Assembly (NCBI GenBank): GCA_034432795.1
Contig: DAOUBF010000051.1
Location: 1-44,688 of the forward strand
From: DAOUBF01 sp034432795
GTDB lineage: Bacteria > Chloroflexota > Anaerolineae > DSLN01
Reading direction: 5' to 3'
DNA length: 44,688 bases
Shown: piece by piece, positions 25,082-32,317 of the stretch
Position numbering within the stretch: the first letter of the stretch is position 1
How the letters are laid out: each line of letters starts with the position of its first letter
Position numbers and translations under genes: made by a program
Notes under the pieces: generated by a model
Database searches by the model: none
Seen by the model: the letters and a program-made list of their open reading frames with translations, nothing else
Told to the model about the DNA's origin: nothing

Positions 25082-26245
25082 ATGATTGAACGGATGCGGA
25101 CACAGCTTTTCCTGTTTTTGATCGTTGCCCTGGTGTTGGCGGGCTGTCAGGGGGGACAGGCGGCGGCGCCGGTCATCACAGTGACGCCAACCCCCACCCT
25201 GGCCGCTCGCCCGCTTCCCACAAATACGCCCCGGCCACGAGCCACGCCCACCCCGCTGCCTACCGCCACGCCGACCCTTACTCCGACGCCCTTCGGGCTG
25301 ATGACCGAGTTCCCGCCGGATGTGAACCCGCTCACCGGCGAGAAGGTGGACGACCCGACCCGGCTGGAACGGCGCCCGCTGGCGATCAAGGTGTCCAACT
25401 CGCCGCCCATTGTCCGTCCCCAGGCGGGGTTGAGCTTCGCCGATCTGGTGTATGAGCACTATGCCGAGGGGGGCGTCACGCGCTTCACGGCGGTCTTCCT
25501 GGACAGTGATGTGGAGCGCGTCGGCTCGGTGCGCAGCGCCCGGCTGATTGACCTGGAGATTCCCGCCATGTACAAGGCGGCGCTGGCCTTCTCAGGCGCC
25601 AGTGCAGGCGTCAAGCAGAAGATCCGCGAATCGGATTTCTTTGAGCGGGCGATCTCACCCGATTTCGGCGTGGGGGCGCCGGTGTTCGTGCGCATCCCCA
25701 ACGGCAAGCCACTTGAGCACACCATGTTCACCAGCACCGCCGCGCTGTGGCAGGAACTGGATAAGCGCGGTTTGAATGGCCGCCAGGAGCTAAAGGGGAT
25801 GGCCTTCATGCAGGCGGCGCCCCCAGGCGGCCAGCCCGCCACAGAGATCACCATCGCCTACCGTGCCACAACCGCGTTGTGGCGCTACGATGCCGCCAGC
25901 GGGCGCTATCTGCGCTGGAACGATGGCGCGCCCCACACCGATGCCCTCACCGGCGAACAACTCTCCGCCGCCAACGTGATTGTCGTCTGGGCCAACCATG
26001 TGGAGACGGATATCCTGGAGGATACCTTTGGCGGCGGCCATTATTCCATCCAGATTCAAATCTGGGGCGAGGGGCCGGTGCGACTCTTCCGCGATGGGAA
26101 GATGTACGAGGGCAAGTGGGTGCGCTGGCGGCGGGAGGACATGCTCACCTTTGTGGACCAAAACGGCAACCCCTTGCCCCTCAAGCCGGGGAACTCCTGG
26201 TTCCAGGTGATCTCGCTGGACGGGCACGAGTTGCGCTATAAGTAA
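25082..26245 (+). CDS. DUF3048 (YerB-like) lipoprotein
   Basis: The product has 387 residues from the ATG at 25082. A signal peptide with lipobox VLAGCQG (Cys22) and a Thr/Pro linker (to about 75) precede the conserved domain, which starts NPLTGEKVDDPTRLERRPLA and continues with IKVSNSPPIVRPQAGLSFAD, YEHYAEGGVTRF and VGSVRSARLIDLEI, characteristic of DUF3048. The C-terminal half (IVVWANHVETDI...) completes the usual two-part architecture. The function of the family is not established; it is exported and lipid-anchored. Alternative starts are 25049 and 25094. It ends next to a family E repeat and converges on the sensor kinase gene. Confidence 0.82.
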   Translation: MIERMRTQLFLFLIVALVLAGCQGGQAAAPVITVTPTPTLAARPLPTNTPRPRATPTPLPTATPTLTPTPFGLMTEFPPDVNPLTGEKVDDPTRLERRPLAIKVSNSPPIVRPQAGLSFADLVYEHYAEGGVTRFTAVFLDSDVERVGSVRSARLIDLEIPAMYKAALAFSGASAGVKQKIRESDFFERAISPDFGVGAPVFVRIPNGKPLEHTMFTSTAALWQELDKRGLNGRQELKGMAFMQAAPPGGQPATEITIAYRATTALWRYDAASGRYLRWNDGAPHTDALTGEQLSAANVIVVWANHVETDILEDTFGGGHYSIQIQIWGEGPVRLFRDGKMYEGKWVRWRREDMLTFVDQNGNPLPLKPGNSWFQVISLDGHELRYK

Positions 26246-26271
26246 GGTACTAACGGATTAGCCTTGTAGTT
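26244..26271 (+). repeat. Family E repeat, left copy flanking the sensor kinase
   Basis: The 28 bp begin AAGGTACTAACGGATTAGCC. Inverted, 27 of 28 bases match the copy at 28051-28080. The last codon and stop of the DUF3048 gene overlap its first bases. Confidence 0.85.
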
Positions 26272-26289
26272 AGGGCGGGCCGGTGGCCC

Positions 26290-28056
26290 CTACCCGGCCA
26301 GAGGGAGCACCACCGTAAACGTGGTTCCCTCCCCCAGCGTGCTGCGCACGCTCACCCGGCCACCGTAGCGCTCCACCAAGTCTTTCACAATCGCCAGCCC
26401 CAGGCCGGTGCCGGTGATGCCCAACTGTTTGACGTTGCTGGCGCGGTAGAACTCCTCAAACAGGTGGGGCAGGTCGCTTTCGGGGATGCCGATGCCTGTG
26501 TCGGCTACGCTGATCACGACCTCGTCGTTGCGCTGCTCCAGGGTGACGGTGACTTTCCCCCCGGCCGGGGTGTACTTGATGGCGTTGCCGATCAGGTTGA
26601 GGAAGATGCGCTCCAGCCCCTGCTCACTGGCCATGACCGTCAACCCGCGTGGCACGTAGTTCACCCGCAGGTCAATGGCCTTCTCCTGCGCCTGGCTGGA
26701 TAGCCGGTCCACCACGCCCAACACAGCGGCTTCAACCGAGACGGGTGTGAGTTCGCCTTCCAGCCCTTCCACCTTCCCTGCTGCCAGGTCAAGCAGGTCA
26801 TTGATCAGCATCTGGAGCACATCCAGCCGCTCCGACAGGCGAGCGAGGATGTCGCGTTGCAGGTCGTTCAGTCCCCCCGCCAGGCCGACCACCACCGTGC
26901 GCAGCAGGCTCTGGGCGGCGGCCACCGGCGCACGTAGCTCATGGGTCACGGCGCGCACGAACTGTGCCCTGGTCGCGTCGGCCCGGCGCAGTTCGGCATA
27001 GGCCATGGCGTTCTCAATGGCCATGGCGCCCTGGCGGGCGATGGCTGTGACCAACTCAGCATCCTGGGGGCTGAAGAAACCGGGCCGCCAGCCGTACACG
27101 CGTAGCACGCCCAACGGGCCGCGCCGCCCGATCAAAGGCACGCACAGGACGGAGCGGATGCCCTCGGCCAGGACCTCGGAGGGGTATTGGAAGCGCCCGT
27201 CCTGGGCCGTGTCCGCCACGATGACGGGGCGACCACGCAGGGCCTCCTGGTCAATCGGGCTGGAGGAGACCTTCACCGGCCCTTTGTCCAGATACTTCTG
27301 GCTTAGCCCATAGGCGGCGGCGATCTTCAACTGCTCGCCGGTCTCGTCCAATAGCCGGATGGAGGCCGCTTTGGCCTGCAAGGCGTGGGCGATGCCCATG
27401 GCGAGTTGGTCAAGCACATGGGCCAGGTCCAGGCTGCTGGAGAGCGTCTGGATGCTCTCGTAGAGGAGGGTGATCTGGCGCTGGCGTTCGCGCAGGTCGC
27501 GCATGATAGGGACGATGAGCATGACCGTGACCAGGACGGTGAGGCTGAAGAAGGACAGGACAGCAGCGATATACAGCGCATTGCGGTGGAGACCGGGGGG
27601 CAGGCCGGTGAGGACGTGATAATGCGGCAGCAGGCCGGAGGCCTCCAGCCCGGCCACTCCCGCCACCACCACGATCACCAGTCCGGCGTAGAGCGAGGTG
27701 ATGGGCAGCGGCAGGAGCATCGCCGCCAGCAGCACATGGAAAAGGAAGAAGAGGATCGCCGGGCTTTCAATCCCGCCGGTCAAATGTACGAAGACCGCCA
27801 GCGCCAGCCAGTCAAAAGCCACCTGCCCGATGGCGAGCAGCGTGCGGACCTCGCGGTACATCTCGGTGTGCCTGGACAGCCACCACAGTAGCGCATTGCC
27901 AGCCAGGATGACGGCGCCCAGCGCCAGCAAAGCGGGAACGGGGAGGGGGATGGACAGCAGGGGGGCGCTGACCGGCGTAGCGATCAGGATCGCCAGCCCC
28001 GCCAGCCAGCGCATGCGGATCAGGCGCGCACTGTTCTTCAGGAGGTCCGCAACCAC
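26290..28056 (-). CDS. Membrane-bound GAF-domain sensor histidine kinase
   Basis: The product has 588 residues from a GTG at 28056. About five to six N-terminal membrane helices (15-185) are followed by a short coiled linker (RDLRERQRQITLLYESIQ), a GAF domain (about 205-350), a HisKA dimerisation domain with phosphorylatable His372 in AVTHELRAPVAAAQ, and a HATPase_c domain with N-box NLIGNAIKYTP, G1 DTGIGIP and G2 GTGLGLAIV. It phosphorylates a response regulator, probably the one encoded just upstream at 28084-28488. The start codon lies inside a family E repeat with no ribosome site; an ATG at 28014 (MRWLAG) is an alternative. The gene is bounded on both sides by inverted family E copies. 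Confidence 0.87.
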   Translation of the reverse strand: MVADLLKNSARLIRMRWLAGLAILIATPVSAPLLSIPLPVPALLALGAVILAGNALLWWLSRHTEMYREVRTLLAIGQVAFDWLALAVFVHLTGGIESPAILFFLFHVLLAAMLLPLPITSLYAGLVIVVVAGVAGLEASGLLPHYHVLTGLPPGLHRNALYIAAVLSFFSLTVLVTVMLIVPIMRDLRERQRQITLLYESIQTLSSSLDLAHVLDQLAMGIAHALQAKAASIRLLDETGEQLKIAAAYGLSQKYLDKGPVKVSSSPIDQEALRGRPVIVADTAQDGRFQYPSEVLAEGIRSVLCVPLIGRRGPLGVLRVYGWRPGFFSPQDAELVTAIARQGAMAIENAMAYAELRRADATRAQFVRAVTHELRAPVAAAQSLLRTVVVGLAGGLNDLQRDILARLSERLDVLQMLINDLLDLAAGKVEGLEGELTPVSVEAAVLGVVDRLSSQAQEKAIDLRVNYVPRGLTVMASEQGLERIFLNLIGNAIKYTPAGGKVTVTLEQRNDEVVISVADTGIGIPESDLPHLFEEFYRASNVKQLGITGTGLGLAIVKDLVERYGGRVSVRSTLGEGTTFTVVLPLAG

Positions 28057-28080
28057 AAGGCTAATCCGTTAGTACCTTTT
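28051..28080 (-). repeat. Family E repeat, right copy flanking the sensor kinase
   Basis: Read on the minus strand the copy begins AAAAGGTACTAACGGATTAG and ends GCCTTGTGGTT, and it contains the GTG used as the kinase start. It sits in the 27-bp gap between the response regulator and the kinase. Confidence 0.85.
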
Positions 28081-28083
28081 CGT

Positions 28084-28488
28084 TCACGCCCTTTGTCTGG
28101 CCAGGAGAGCATTCACCGTGTTCACCAACTGGTCCGGGTCAATGGGCTTGTCAATGAAGGCATCTACCGGCAGATAATCTGCGTCCGGCGCGAAGCGCAG
28201 GTCGGTGGTGCTGTGCAGCGCCGTCAGCATGACAATGGGGATATGGCTGTAGGCGGCCAGCGGCGAGCGCGGGTCCGGGCTGCGCAACTGCAGCGCGATC
28301 TGGAAGCCCTCCGTGGCCGTCCCCATCATCACGTCCAGGATGATCAGGTCGGGGTTGATCTGCGGCAGGCGGCTCAAGCCCTCTTCGCCGCTCCTGGCGT
28401 CAAACACCTCGTGCCCGGCGGCCTGCAGCGACAGGCGCAGCGCGAGCACAATATCCGGGTCATCATCTATGATCAGAATCTTCGCCAT
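28084..28488 (-). CDS. Single-domain response regulator (CheY-like receiver)
   Basis: The product has 134 residues, a receiver domain only. The acidic pocket is in IIDDDPD (D8-D10), the phospho-acceptor is D52 in LIILDVMM, the switch Thr89 is in VMLTA and the conserved Lys114 is in FIDKP. There is no DNA-binding or enzymatic output domain, so it may act by protein contact or as a phosphorelay intermediate. AGGAAG lies just before the ATG. It precedes the histidine kinase on the same strand by 27 bp, which suggests a pair. Confidence 0.92.
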   Translation of the reverse strand: MAKILIIDDDPDIVLALRLSLQAAGHEVFDARSGEEGLSRLPQINPDLIILDVMMGTATEGFQIALQLRSPDPRSPLAAYSHIPIVMLTALHSTTDLRFAPDADYLPVDAFIDKPIDPDQLVNTVNALLARQRA

Positions 28489-28504
28489 ATTCGCTTCCTG
28501 TTTC

Positions 28505-28645
28505 TTTCATCCATCCCCCCTCCCCCGCGGCGTAGCCTTTCGGCGGCTATGGAAAGCCGCCCTACAAGCTTTCATCCATCACCCTCTCCCCCCCGGCGTA
28601 GGGCAGGTTTCCATACCTGCCGCTGAGAGGGGAGTGAGGGGAGGA
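28505..28645. repeat. Nested repeats: two B hairpins inside family C-type cores
   Basis: Family C-like C-runs (28513-28526) are followed by B hairpin GGCGGCT-ATGGAA-AGCCGCC (28542-28561). A second C-run (about 28583-28594) is interrupted by B hairpin GGCAGGT-TTCCAT-ACCTGCC (28602-28621), and then the matching G-run GAGAGGGGAGTGAGGGG (from 28625). The right half encodes the C-terminal tail and stop of the maturation protease at 28562-29095. Confidence 0.85.
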
Positions 28646-29095
28646 GGCAAGGGTGCGCAATATCTCCTGGCCCACGACAGGCACAACCGCCTGCACCTCG
28701 GCGCTCAGCCCAGGCGCCCAGTCCGTCTGCGCCGGTTGCACGCCGAAGATGACCACCTCTTCGGGCAGGACACGCAGGGCGGCGCCCAACGCCAACGCCT
28801 CTGCCAATCCCGCCTGGTGCATAGAGAACGCCGCTTCCACCGTCTCAACACGGGCCAGATCAGGCCGGAAACACGTCCATGCCCCCGGAGCGCGGCCCAA
28901 CTCCGCTGCGTCCACGATCAGCACCCGGCGATAGCCCATCATGGTCAAGACCAGGTCCACCCCGCCCGTCCCGCCGTCTATGGCCACCGTGCCGGGGGGC
29001 AGGCCCTGCCTGCGCAACCATTCTACCACAGCCGGGCCGAGGCCATCATCGCCGCGCAGGGGATTGCCCAGGCCCAGGATCAGTGTGTCTCCCAT
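28562..29095 (-). CDS. [NiFe] hydrogenase maturation protease (HycI/HyaD type), next to group 3b genes
   Basis: The product has 177 residues. The N-terminus LILGLGNPLRGDDGLG contains the conserved GxGNxxxxDDGxG with the Ni-sensing acidic residue. IVDAAELGRAPG and MHQAGLAEAL follow, with a conserved Asp and His positioned as in HycI. The enzyme removes the C-terminal propeptide of a hydrogenase large subunit after nickel insertion; the nearest is HyhL at 29332-30642. The final 27 or so residues (SSPHSPLSGRYGNLP...) are encoded by a B/C repeat and are foreign to the family. The ATG at 29095 has AAGGAA seven bases upstream, inside a family A-related module. Confidence 0.85.
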   Translation of the reverse strand: MGDTLILGLGNPLRGDDGLGPAVVEWLRRQGLPPGTVAIDGGTGGVDLVLTMMGYRRVLIVDAAELGRAPGAWTCFRPDLARVETVEAAFSMHQAGLAEALALGAALRVLPEEVVIFGVQPAQTDWAPGLSAEVQAVVPVVGQEILRTLASSPHSPLSGRYGNLPYAGGERVMDESL

Positions 29096-29098
29096 CGC

Positions 29099-29194
29099 CA
29101 ATTTCCTTGACCCCTGTCGCCGAAGTGGTACTCAACGGATTATCTAAAAGAATCAAGGAAACTGGCGACGTTGTTAGATAATCCGTTGAGCACC
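29099..29194. repeat. Family A repeat with an inverted partner
   Basis: The module CAATTTCCTTGA is followed by the 37-bp family A core (29127-29163), identical to the copy at 30697-30733, with identity extending over 51 bp (29113-29163). An inverted partner of its first 20 bases follows at 29175-29194 with one mismatch, so the two can form a long hairpin. Confidence 0.92.
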
Positions 29195-29213
29195 ATATTC
29201 GCTTTCACTCGCA

Positions 29214-29304
29214 AAGGACCTAACGGATGTGCCTTTCCCCCACCCCAGCCCTCCCCCGTAAGGGGAGAGGGTTTCAAGGACCTCAACGGATGTGCCTTGT
29301 AGTT
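29214..29304. repeat. Family C core flanked by two direct family E copies
   Basis: AAGGACCTAACGGATGTGCC (29214 onward) and AAGGACCTCAACGGATGTGCC-type sequence (29276-29304) are near-identical direct copies. They bracket a C-run/G-run hairpin (29236-29272). The 236-bp gap between the protease and the hydrogenase large subunit contains only repeats. Confidence 0.8.
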
Positions 29305-29331
29305 GAAGCCCTCTCCGAGTTCCTGGGGTGG

Positions 29332-30642
29332 CTATGCGTTCCCTTGACTCGCTTCTACAAACGAGACCTCCAGCATGTGCGTTGAGCACGAGATACATGG
29401 GTCGTAGGTGCGGACGAGCATCTCCAACGCCTGGCGGATCTCGTCCTGCGGGCGGGCCAGAAGGGTCGGCACGAGCGCACGCATATCGGCCTCAATGTTC
29501 GCCAGGTTCTGGCCGGTGGGGATGATGCAGTTTGCGCCAGTGATGCGCCCATCCTCGCCGATCCAGTAGTGGTGATACAGCGTGCCGCGCGGTACCTCGC
29601 AGGCCCCCACCCCCTCGCCTGCCCGCACCTCCACAGGCGGCGGCTCTTCCGGCTGGATGCCCCGCGCCAACAGCCTGTCTATGAGTAGGAGAGCTTCTTC
29701 CACGCAGTGGGCGATCTCCACCACCTGCGCCAGCGAATTCATATAGGGGTTGGTGCACAGCGGCTTCAACCCCAGGGCAGCGGCGGCGGCCTGGGCGCGC
29801 GGATGCAGCTTATCGTGGTTGACATTGAACCGCGCCAGTGCGCCCACCATGTACGATTCGCGGTGATGGCGGGTGTGCTTGGCGGTGGAGTGCGGCACCA
29901 GTGTCTCGTTCGTCACCTGGCGGTAGGCAGAGATAGGATACTCAAAACCGTCGGTGGAGGTGATCGTGCCGCCGATGAAGGCGTACTCGTCCGGCTGGCG
30001 CAGCGCGATGTACTCGGTCTCGCGCTCAAACTGCGGGTGCTTCAGCGATTGGAACAACTCTACGGTGGCGTCCACATCCGCCCGCATGGCCTCCAGCCGC
30101 GCCCCCAGCTTCTCCAACTCGTCGGCTGTGGGCAGGTGGGTAAAGCCGCCTACGGTCAGCGTGATGGGGTGGGTGTGCCGCCCGCCGATGGCTGCGCACA
30201 GGTCGCCCGCCAGCTTCTTCATGCGCAAAGCGCGCAAGACGATCTCCGGATGCGTGCTCGCCAGGGGGAAGACGCTGCCCACGCCGAAGAAGTCGGGCGC
30301 CACGAGCATATAGACGTGCAGGATGTGGCTGTCCAGAATCTCGCCCAGGAAGTTCAGCTTGCGCAGAAGCTGCGTCTGCTCCGAGGGGACAATGCCCAGA
30401 GCGGCCTCGGTCGCCTGCAGCGAGGTGGTGGCGTGGCCCACCGCGCAAATGCCGCAGATGCGCGAGGTGATGTGCGAGGCCTCGGTATAGGGGCGCCCGC
30501 GCAACATGGCCTCAAAGAAGCGCGGCGTCTCCACGATCTCCAGTTCGCAGCGCTGGAGCGTGCCGTTGGCCACGTCCACGACGATATGGCCGTGCCCTTC
30601 CACGCGGGTGATGTAATGAACGTCAACGTGAAGTGTTCCCAT
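29332..30642 (-). CDS. hyhL: Group 3b [NiFe] hydrogenase large (alpha) subunit
   Basis: The product has 436 residues. Nickel ligands lie in the N-terminal L1 motif RICGICAVGHAT (C63, C66) and the C-terminal L2 motif DPCISCSTH (C416, C419). The likely processing site is after His422, releasing a 14-residue tail. The N-terminus YITRVEGHGHIVVDV is typical. It forms the H2-activating subunit of the cytoplasmic NAD(P)-linked group 3b enzyme together with the small, FAD and FeS subunits encoded just upstream (30723-33372). The gap to the small-subunit gene is filled by a family A repeat, and the ribosome site is weak. Confidence 0.92.
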   Translation of the reverse strand: MGTLHVDVHYITRVEGHGHIVVDVANGTLQRCELEIVETPRFFEAMLRGRPYTEASHITSRICGICAVGHATTSLQATEAALGIVPSEQTQLLRKLNFLGEILDSHILHVYMLVAPDFFGVGSVFPLASTHPEIVLRALRMKKLAGDLCAAIGGRHTHPITLTVGGFTHLPTADELEKLGARLEAMRADVDATVELFQSLKHPQFERETEYIALRQPDEYAFIGGTITSTDGFEYPISAYRQVTNETLVPHSTAKHTRHHRESYMVGALARFNVNHDKLHPRAQAAAAALGLKPLCTNPYMNSLAQVVEIAHCVEEALLLIDRLLARGIQPEEPPPVEVRAGEGVGACEVPRGTLYHHYWIGEDGRITGANCIIPTGQNLANIEADMRALVPTLLARPQDEIRQALEMLVRTYDPCISCSTHMLEVSFVEASQGNA

Positions 30643-30657
30643 GCTATGTTATCCGCC

Positions 30658-30733
30658 CTCAATTTCCTTGATTTCCTTGTTTCCTGTCGCCGAAGTGGTA
30701 CTCAACGGATTATCTAAAAGAATCAAGGAAACT
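30658..30733 (+). repeat. Family A repeat between hydrogenase small and large subunit genes
   Basis: A CAATTTCCTTGA module, CCTGTCGCCGAAGT and the 37-bp core (30697-30733) are present; the 51 bp at 30683-30733 are identical to 29113-29163. On the minus strand the core supplies the last two codons and the stop codon of the small-subunit gene. Confidence 0.92.
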
Positions 30734-31472
30734 CACCTTCGTCCAACTGGACTGTTCCGAACATCGTGAACCGTGTCAGAATATCTTCCACCGTCAGCCC
30801 GGCCTCATTGAGCACATCCTTCATCGCCTCCAGGTTGGGGTTGGAGATCAGCCCACGACAGCCCTCACAACTGTCGCCATAGGTGGGGCAGATGGCGTTA
30901 CAGCCGGCGCGCACCACCGGCCCCAGGCATACCTTGCCGCGATGGAACAGGCACACGTTCTCCTTCAGCTTGCACTCCACGCACAGCGGATAGTCGGGGA
31001 GCTGCGGCAGGCGGCCCTGGAGCAGGTGCTTGACAACGCGCACGAACTCCTCGCGGTCAATGGGGCAGCCGGGCAGAACCGCATCCACTTTGATCACTGC
31101 GCTGATGGGGCGGGCCGGGCCGGTCTCGTACCAGTCGGCTTTATCGCCGTACACATAAGCGCGCACCTCTTCCAGCGGCTGGCGGTTGCGGATGGCGTTG
31201 ATGCCCCCCAGGTGGGCGCACGCGCCCAGGGCCACGACGATCTCGGCCCGTTCGCGGATGTGGCGCAGCCAGGCCTCGTCCGACTCCCGCGAGCACGAGC
31301 CTTCAATAAAGACGATCTGGTAGTCCTCGCCCTTCTCCGTCATGGCCTCGCGGAACTGGACGATCTCCACTGCGTTGAGCAGGTCCAGATGCGTCTGGAG
31401 CGCGTCAATCACGGTCAACTGGCAGCCTTCACAACTGGTGAAGTCAAAGAAGGCGATTTTGGGTTTGCTCAT
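30723..31472 (-). CDS. hyhS: Group 3b [NiFe] hydrogenase small (delta) subunit
   Basis: The product has 249 residues. Proximal [4Fe-4S] ligands appear in FFDFTSCEGCQLTVID, FIEGSCSR, ALGACAHLGG and LPGCPID. A C-terminal Cys-rich part follows (CVECKLKENVCL, GKVCLGP, GCNAICPTYGDSCEGCRG) for further clusters, as in group 3 enzymes. It passes electrons from the large subunit to the FAD/FeS subunits. The ATG at 31472 overlaps the stop of the gamma gene (ATGA, 31469-31472). The final residues FP and the stop are encoded within a family A repeat, so the native C-terminus may have been replaced. Confidence 0.92.
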   Translation of the reverse strand: MSKPKIAFFDFTSCEGCQLTVIDALQTHLDLLNAVEIVQFREAMTEKGEDYQIVFIEGSCSRESDEAWLRHIRERAEIVVALGACAHLGGINAIRNRQPLEEVRAYVYGDKADWYETGPARPISAVIKVDAVLPGCPIDREEFVRVVKHLLQGRLPQLPDYPLCVECKLKENVCLFHRGKVCLGPVVRAGCNAICPTYGDSCEGCRGLISNPNLEAMKDVLNEAGLTVEDILTRFTMFGTVQLDEGEFP

Positions 31473-32317
31473 GACAACGCCTCCGCTACCCCCTTGATCT
31501 CCGCGTAGGGGAAGGCCGGGCCGCGCTGGCAGACATAGATATGGTTCATCTGGCAGTGGCCGCACTTGCCCACGCCGCACTTCATACGCCGCTCCAGCGA
31601 CAGCCAGATGTTGCTTTCGGACAGCCCCTTGCCCAATAGCTCTATCAGCACGAAGCGGTACATGACCGGCGGCCCCACCACAACCGCCACCGTATTGCGG
31701 GCGTACACCTGGACCCTGGGGAAAAGCGTGGTGATGACGCCGATGTTGCCTGTCCAGGTCTCATCCGGGCGGTCCACCGTCAGGTGCAGTTCCACGTCAT
31801 CGCGCGCCGCCCATGCCGCCAGTTCATCGGTGAACAGCAGTTCCGAGGGGTGCCTGGCGCCATACAGGATGATCACCCGCCCGTAGCGGGCGCGCTCATC
31901 CAGAACCTGGTGGATCAGTGAGCGCAAGGGGGCCAGGCCCAACCCACCGGCGACGAAGAGGATGTCCTTGCCCCGCCAGCGCTCATAGGGGAAGCCGCGC
32001 CCGAACGGGCCACGCACGCCCACGATCTGGCCGGGCTGCAAGCGGTGCAACACGCTCGTCAGGTCGCCCACGCGCCGCACGCACAACTCAAACCTGCCAT
32101 TGCTGCGGCTAGGCGAGGAGGAGATAGAGATCGGCGCCTCGCCCACGCCCAGCACCGAGACCTCCACAAACTGGCCGGGGGTGTGCCCCAGCGACAACCC
32201 GTTGGGCAATTCCAGCGTGAACAGCTTCTCCAGCGTCGTCATCTGCCGCACATCCACGATGCGGGCCGGCTGCGGCAGGTAAATGGAATCGTTCAGCTTC
32301 TCCAAAAGTCGCGTCAT
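31469..32317 (-). CDS. hyhG: Group 3b hydrogenase gamma subunit (FAD/NAD(P)-binding, ferredoxin reductase-like)
   Basis: The product has 282 residues. An FAD-binding barrel with EAPISISSSP (about 77-86) is followed by an NAD(P)-binding Rossmann part with VAGGLGLAPLRSLI (about 122-135) and VVVGPPVMYR. The C-terminal [2Fe-2S] ligands are in CGVGKCGHCQMNHIYVCQRGP. This is the electron exit to NAD(P)+ in HyhG-type subunits. It overlaps its neighbours on both sides by 4 bp (ATGA at 32314-32317 and 31469-31472), indicating a tightly coupled unit. Cofactor preference (NADP versus NAD) cannot be read with confidence. Confidence 0.92.
   Translation of the reverse strand: MTRLLEKLNDSIYLPQPARIVDVRQMTTLEKLFTLELPNGLSLGHTPGQFVEVSVLGVGEAPISISSSPSRSNGRFELCVRRVGDLTSVLHRLQPGQIVGVRGPFGRGFPYERWRGKDILFVAGGLGLAPLRSLIHQVLDERARYGRVIILYGARHPSELLFTDELAAWAARDDVELHLTVDRPDETWTGNIGVITTLFPRVQVYARNTVAVVVGPPVMYRFVLIELLGKGLSESNIWLSLERRMKCGVGKCGHCQMNHIYVCQRGPAFPYAEIKGVAEALS

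Noticed and set aside
26244..28080. A conventional insertion sequence
   Set aside because: The DNA between the inverted copies encodes a sensor kinase, not a transposase, and solo family E copies exist elsewhere; kept only as a possible passive cassette.
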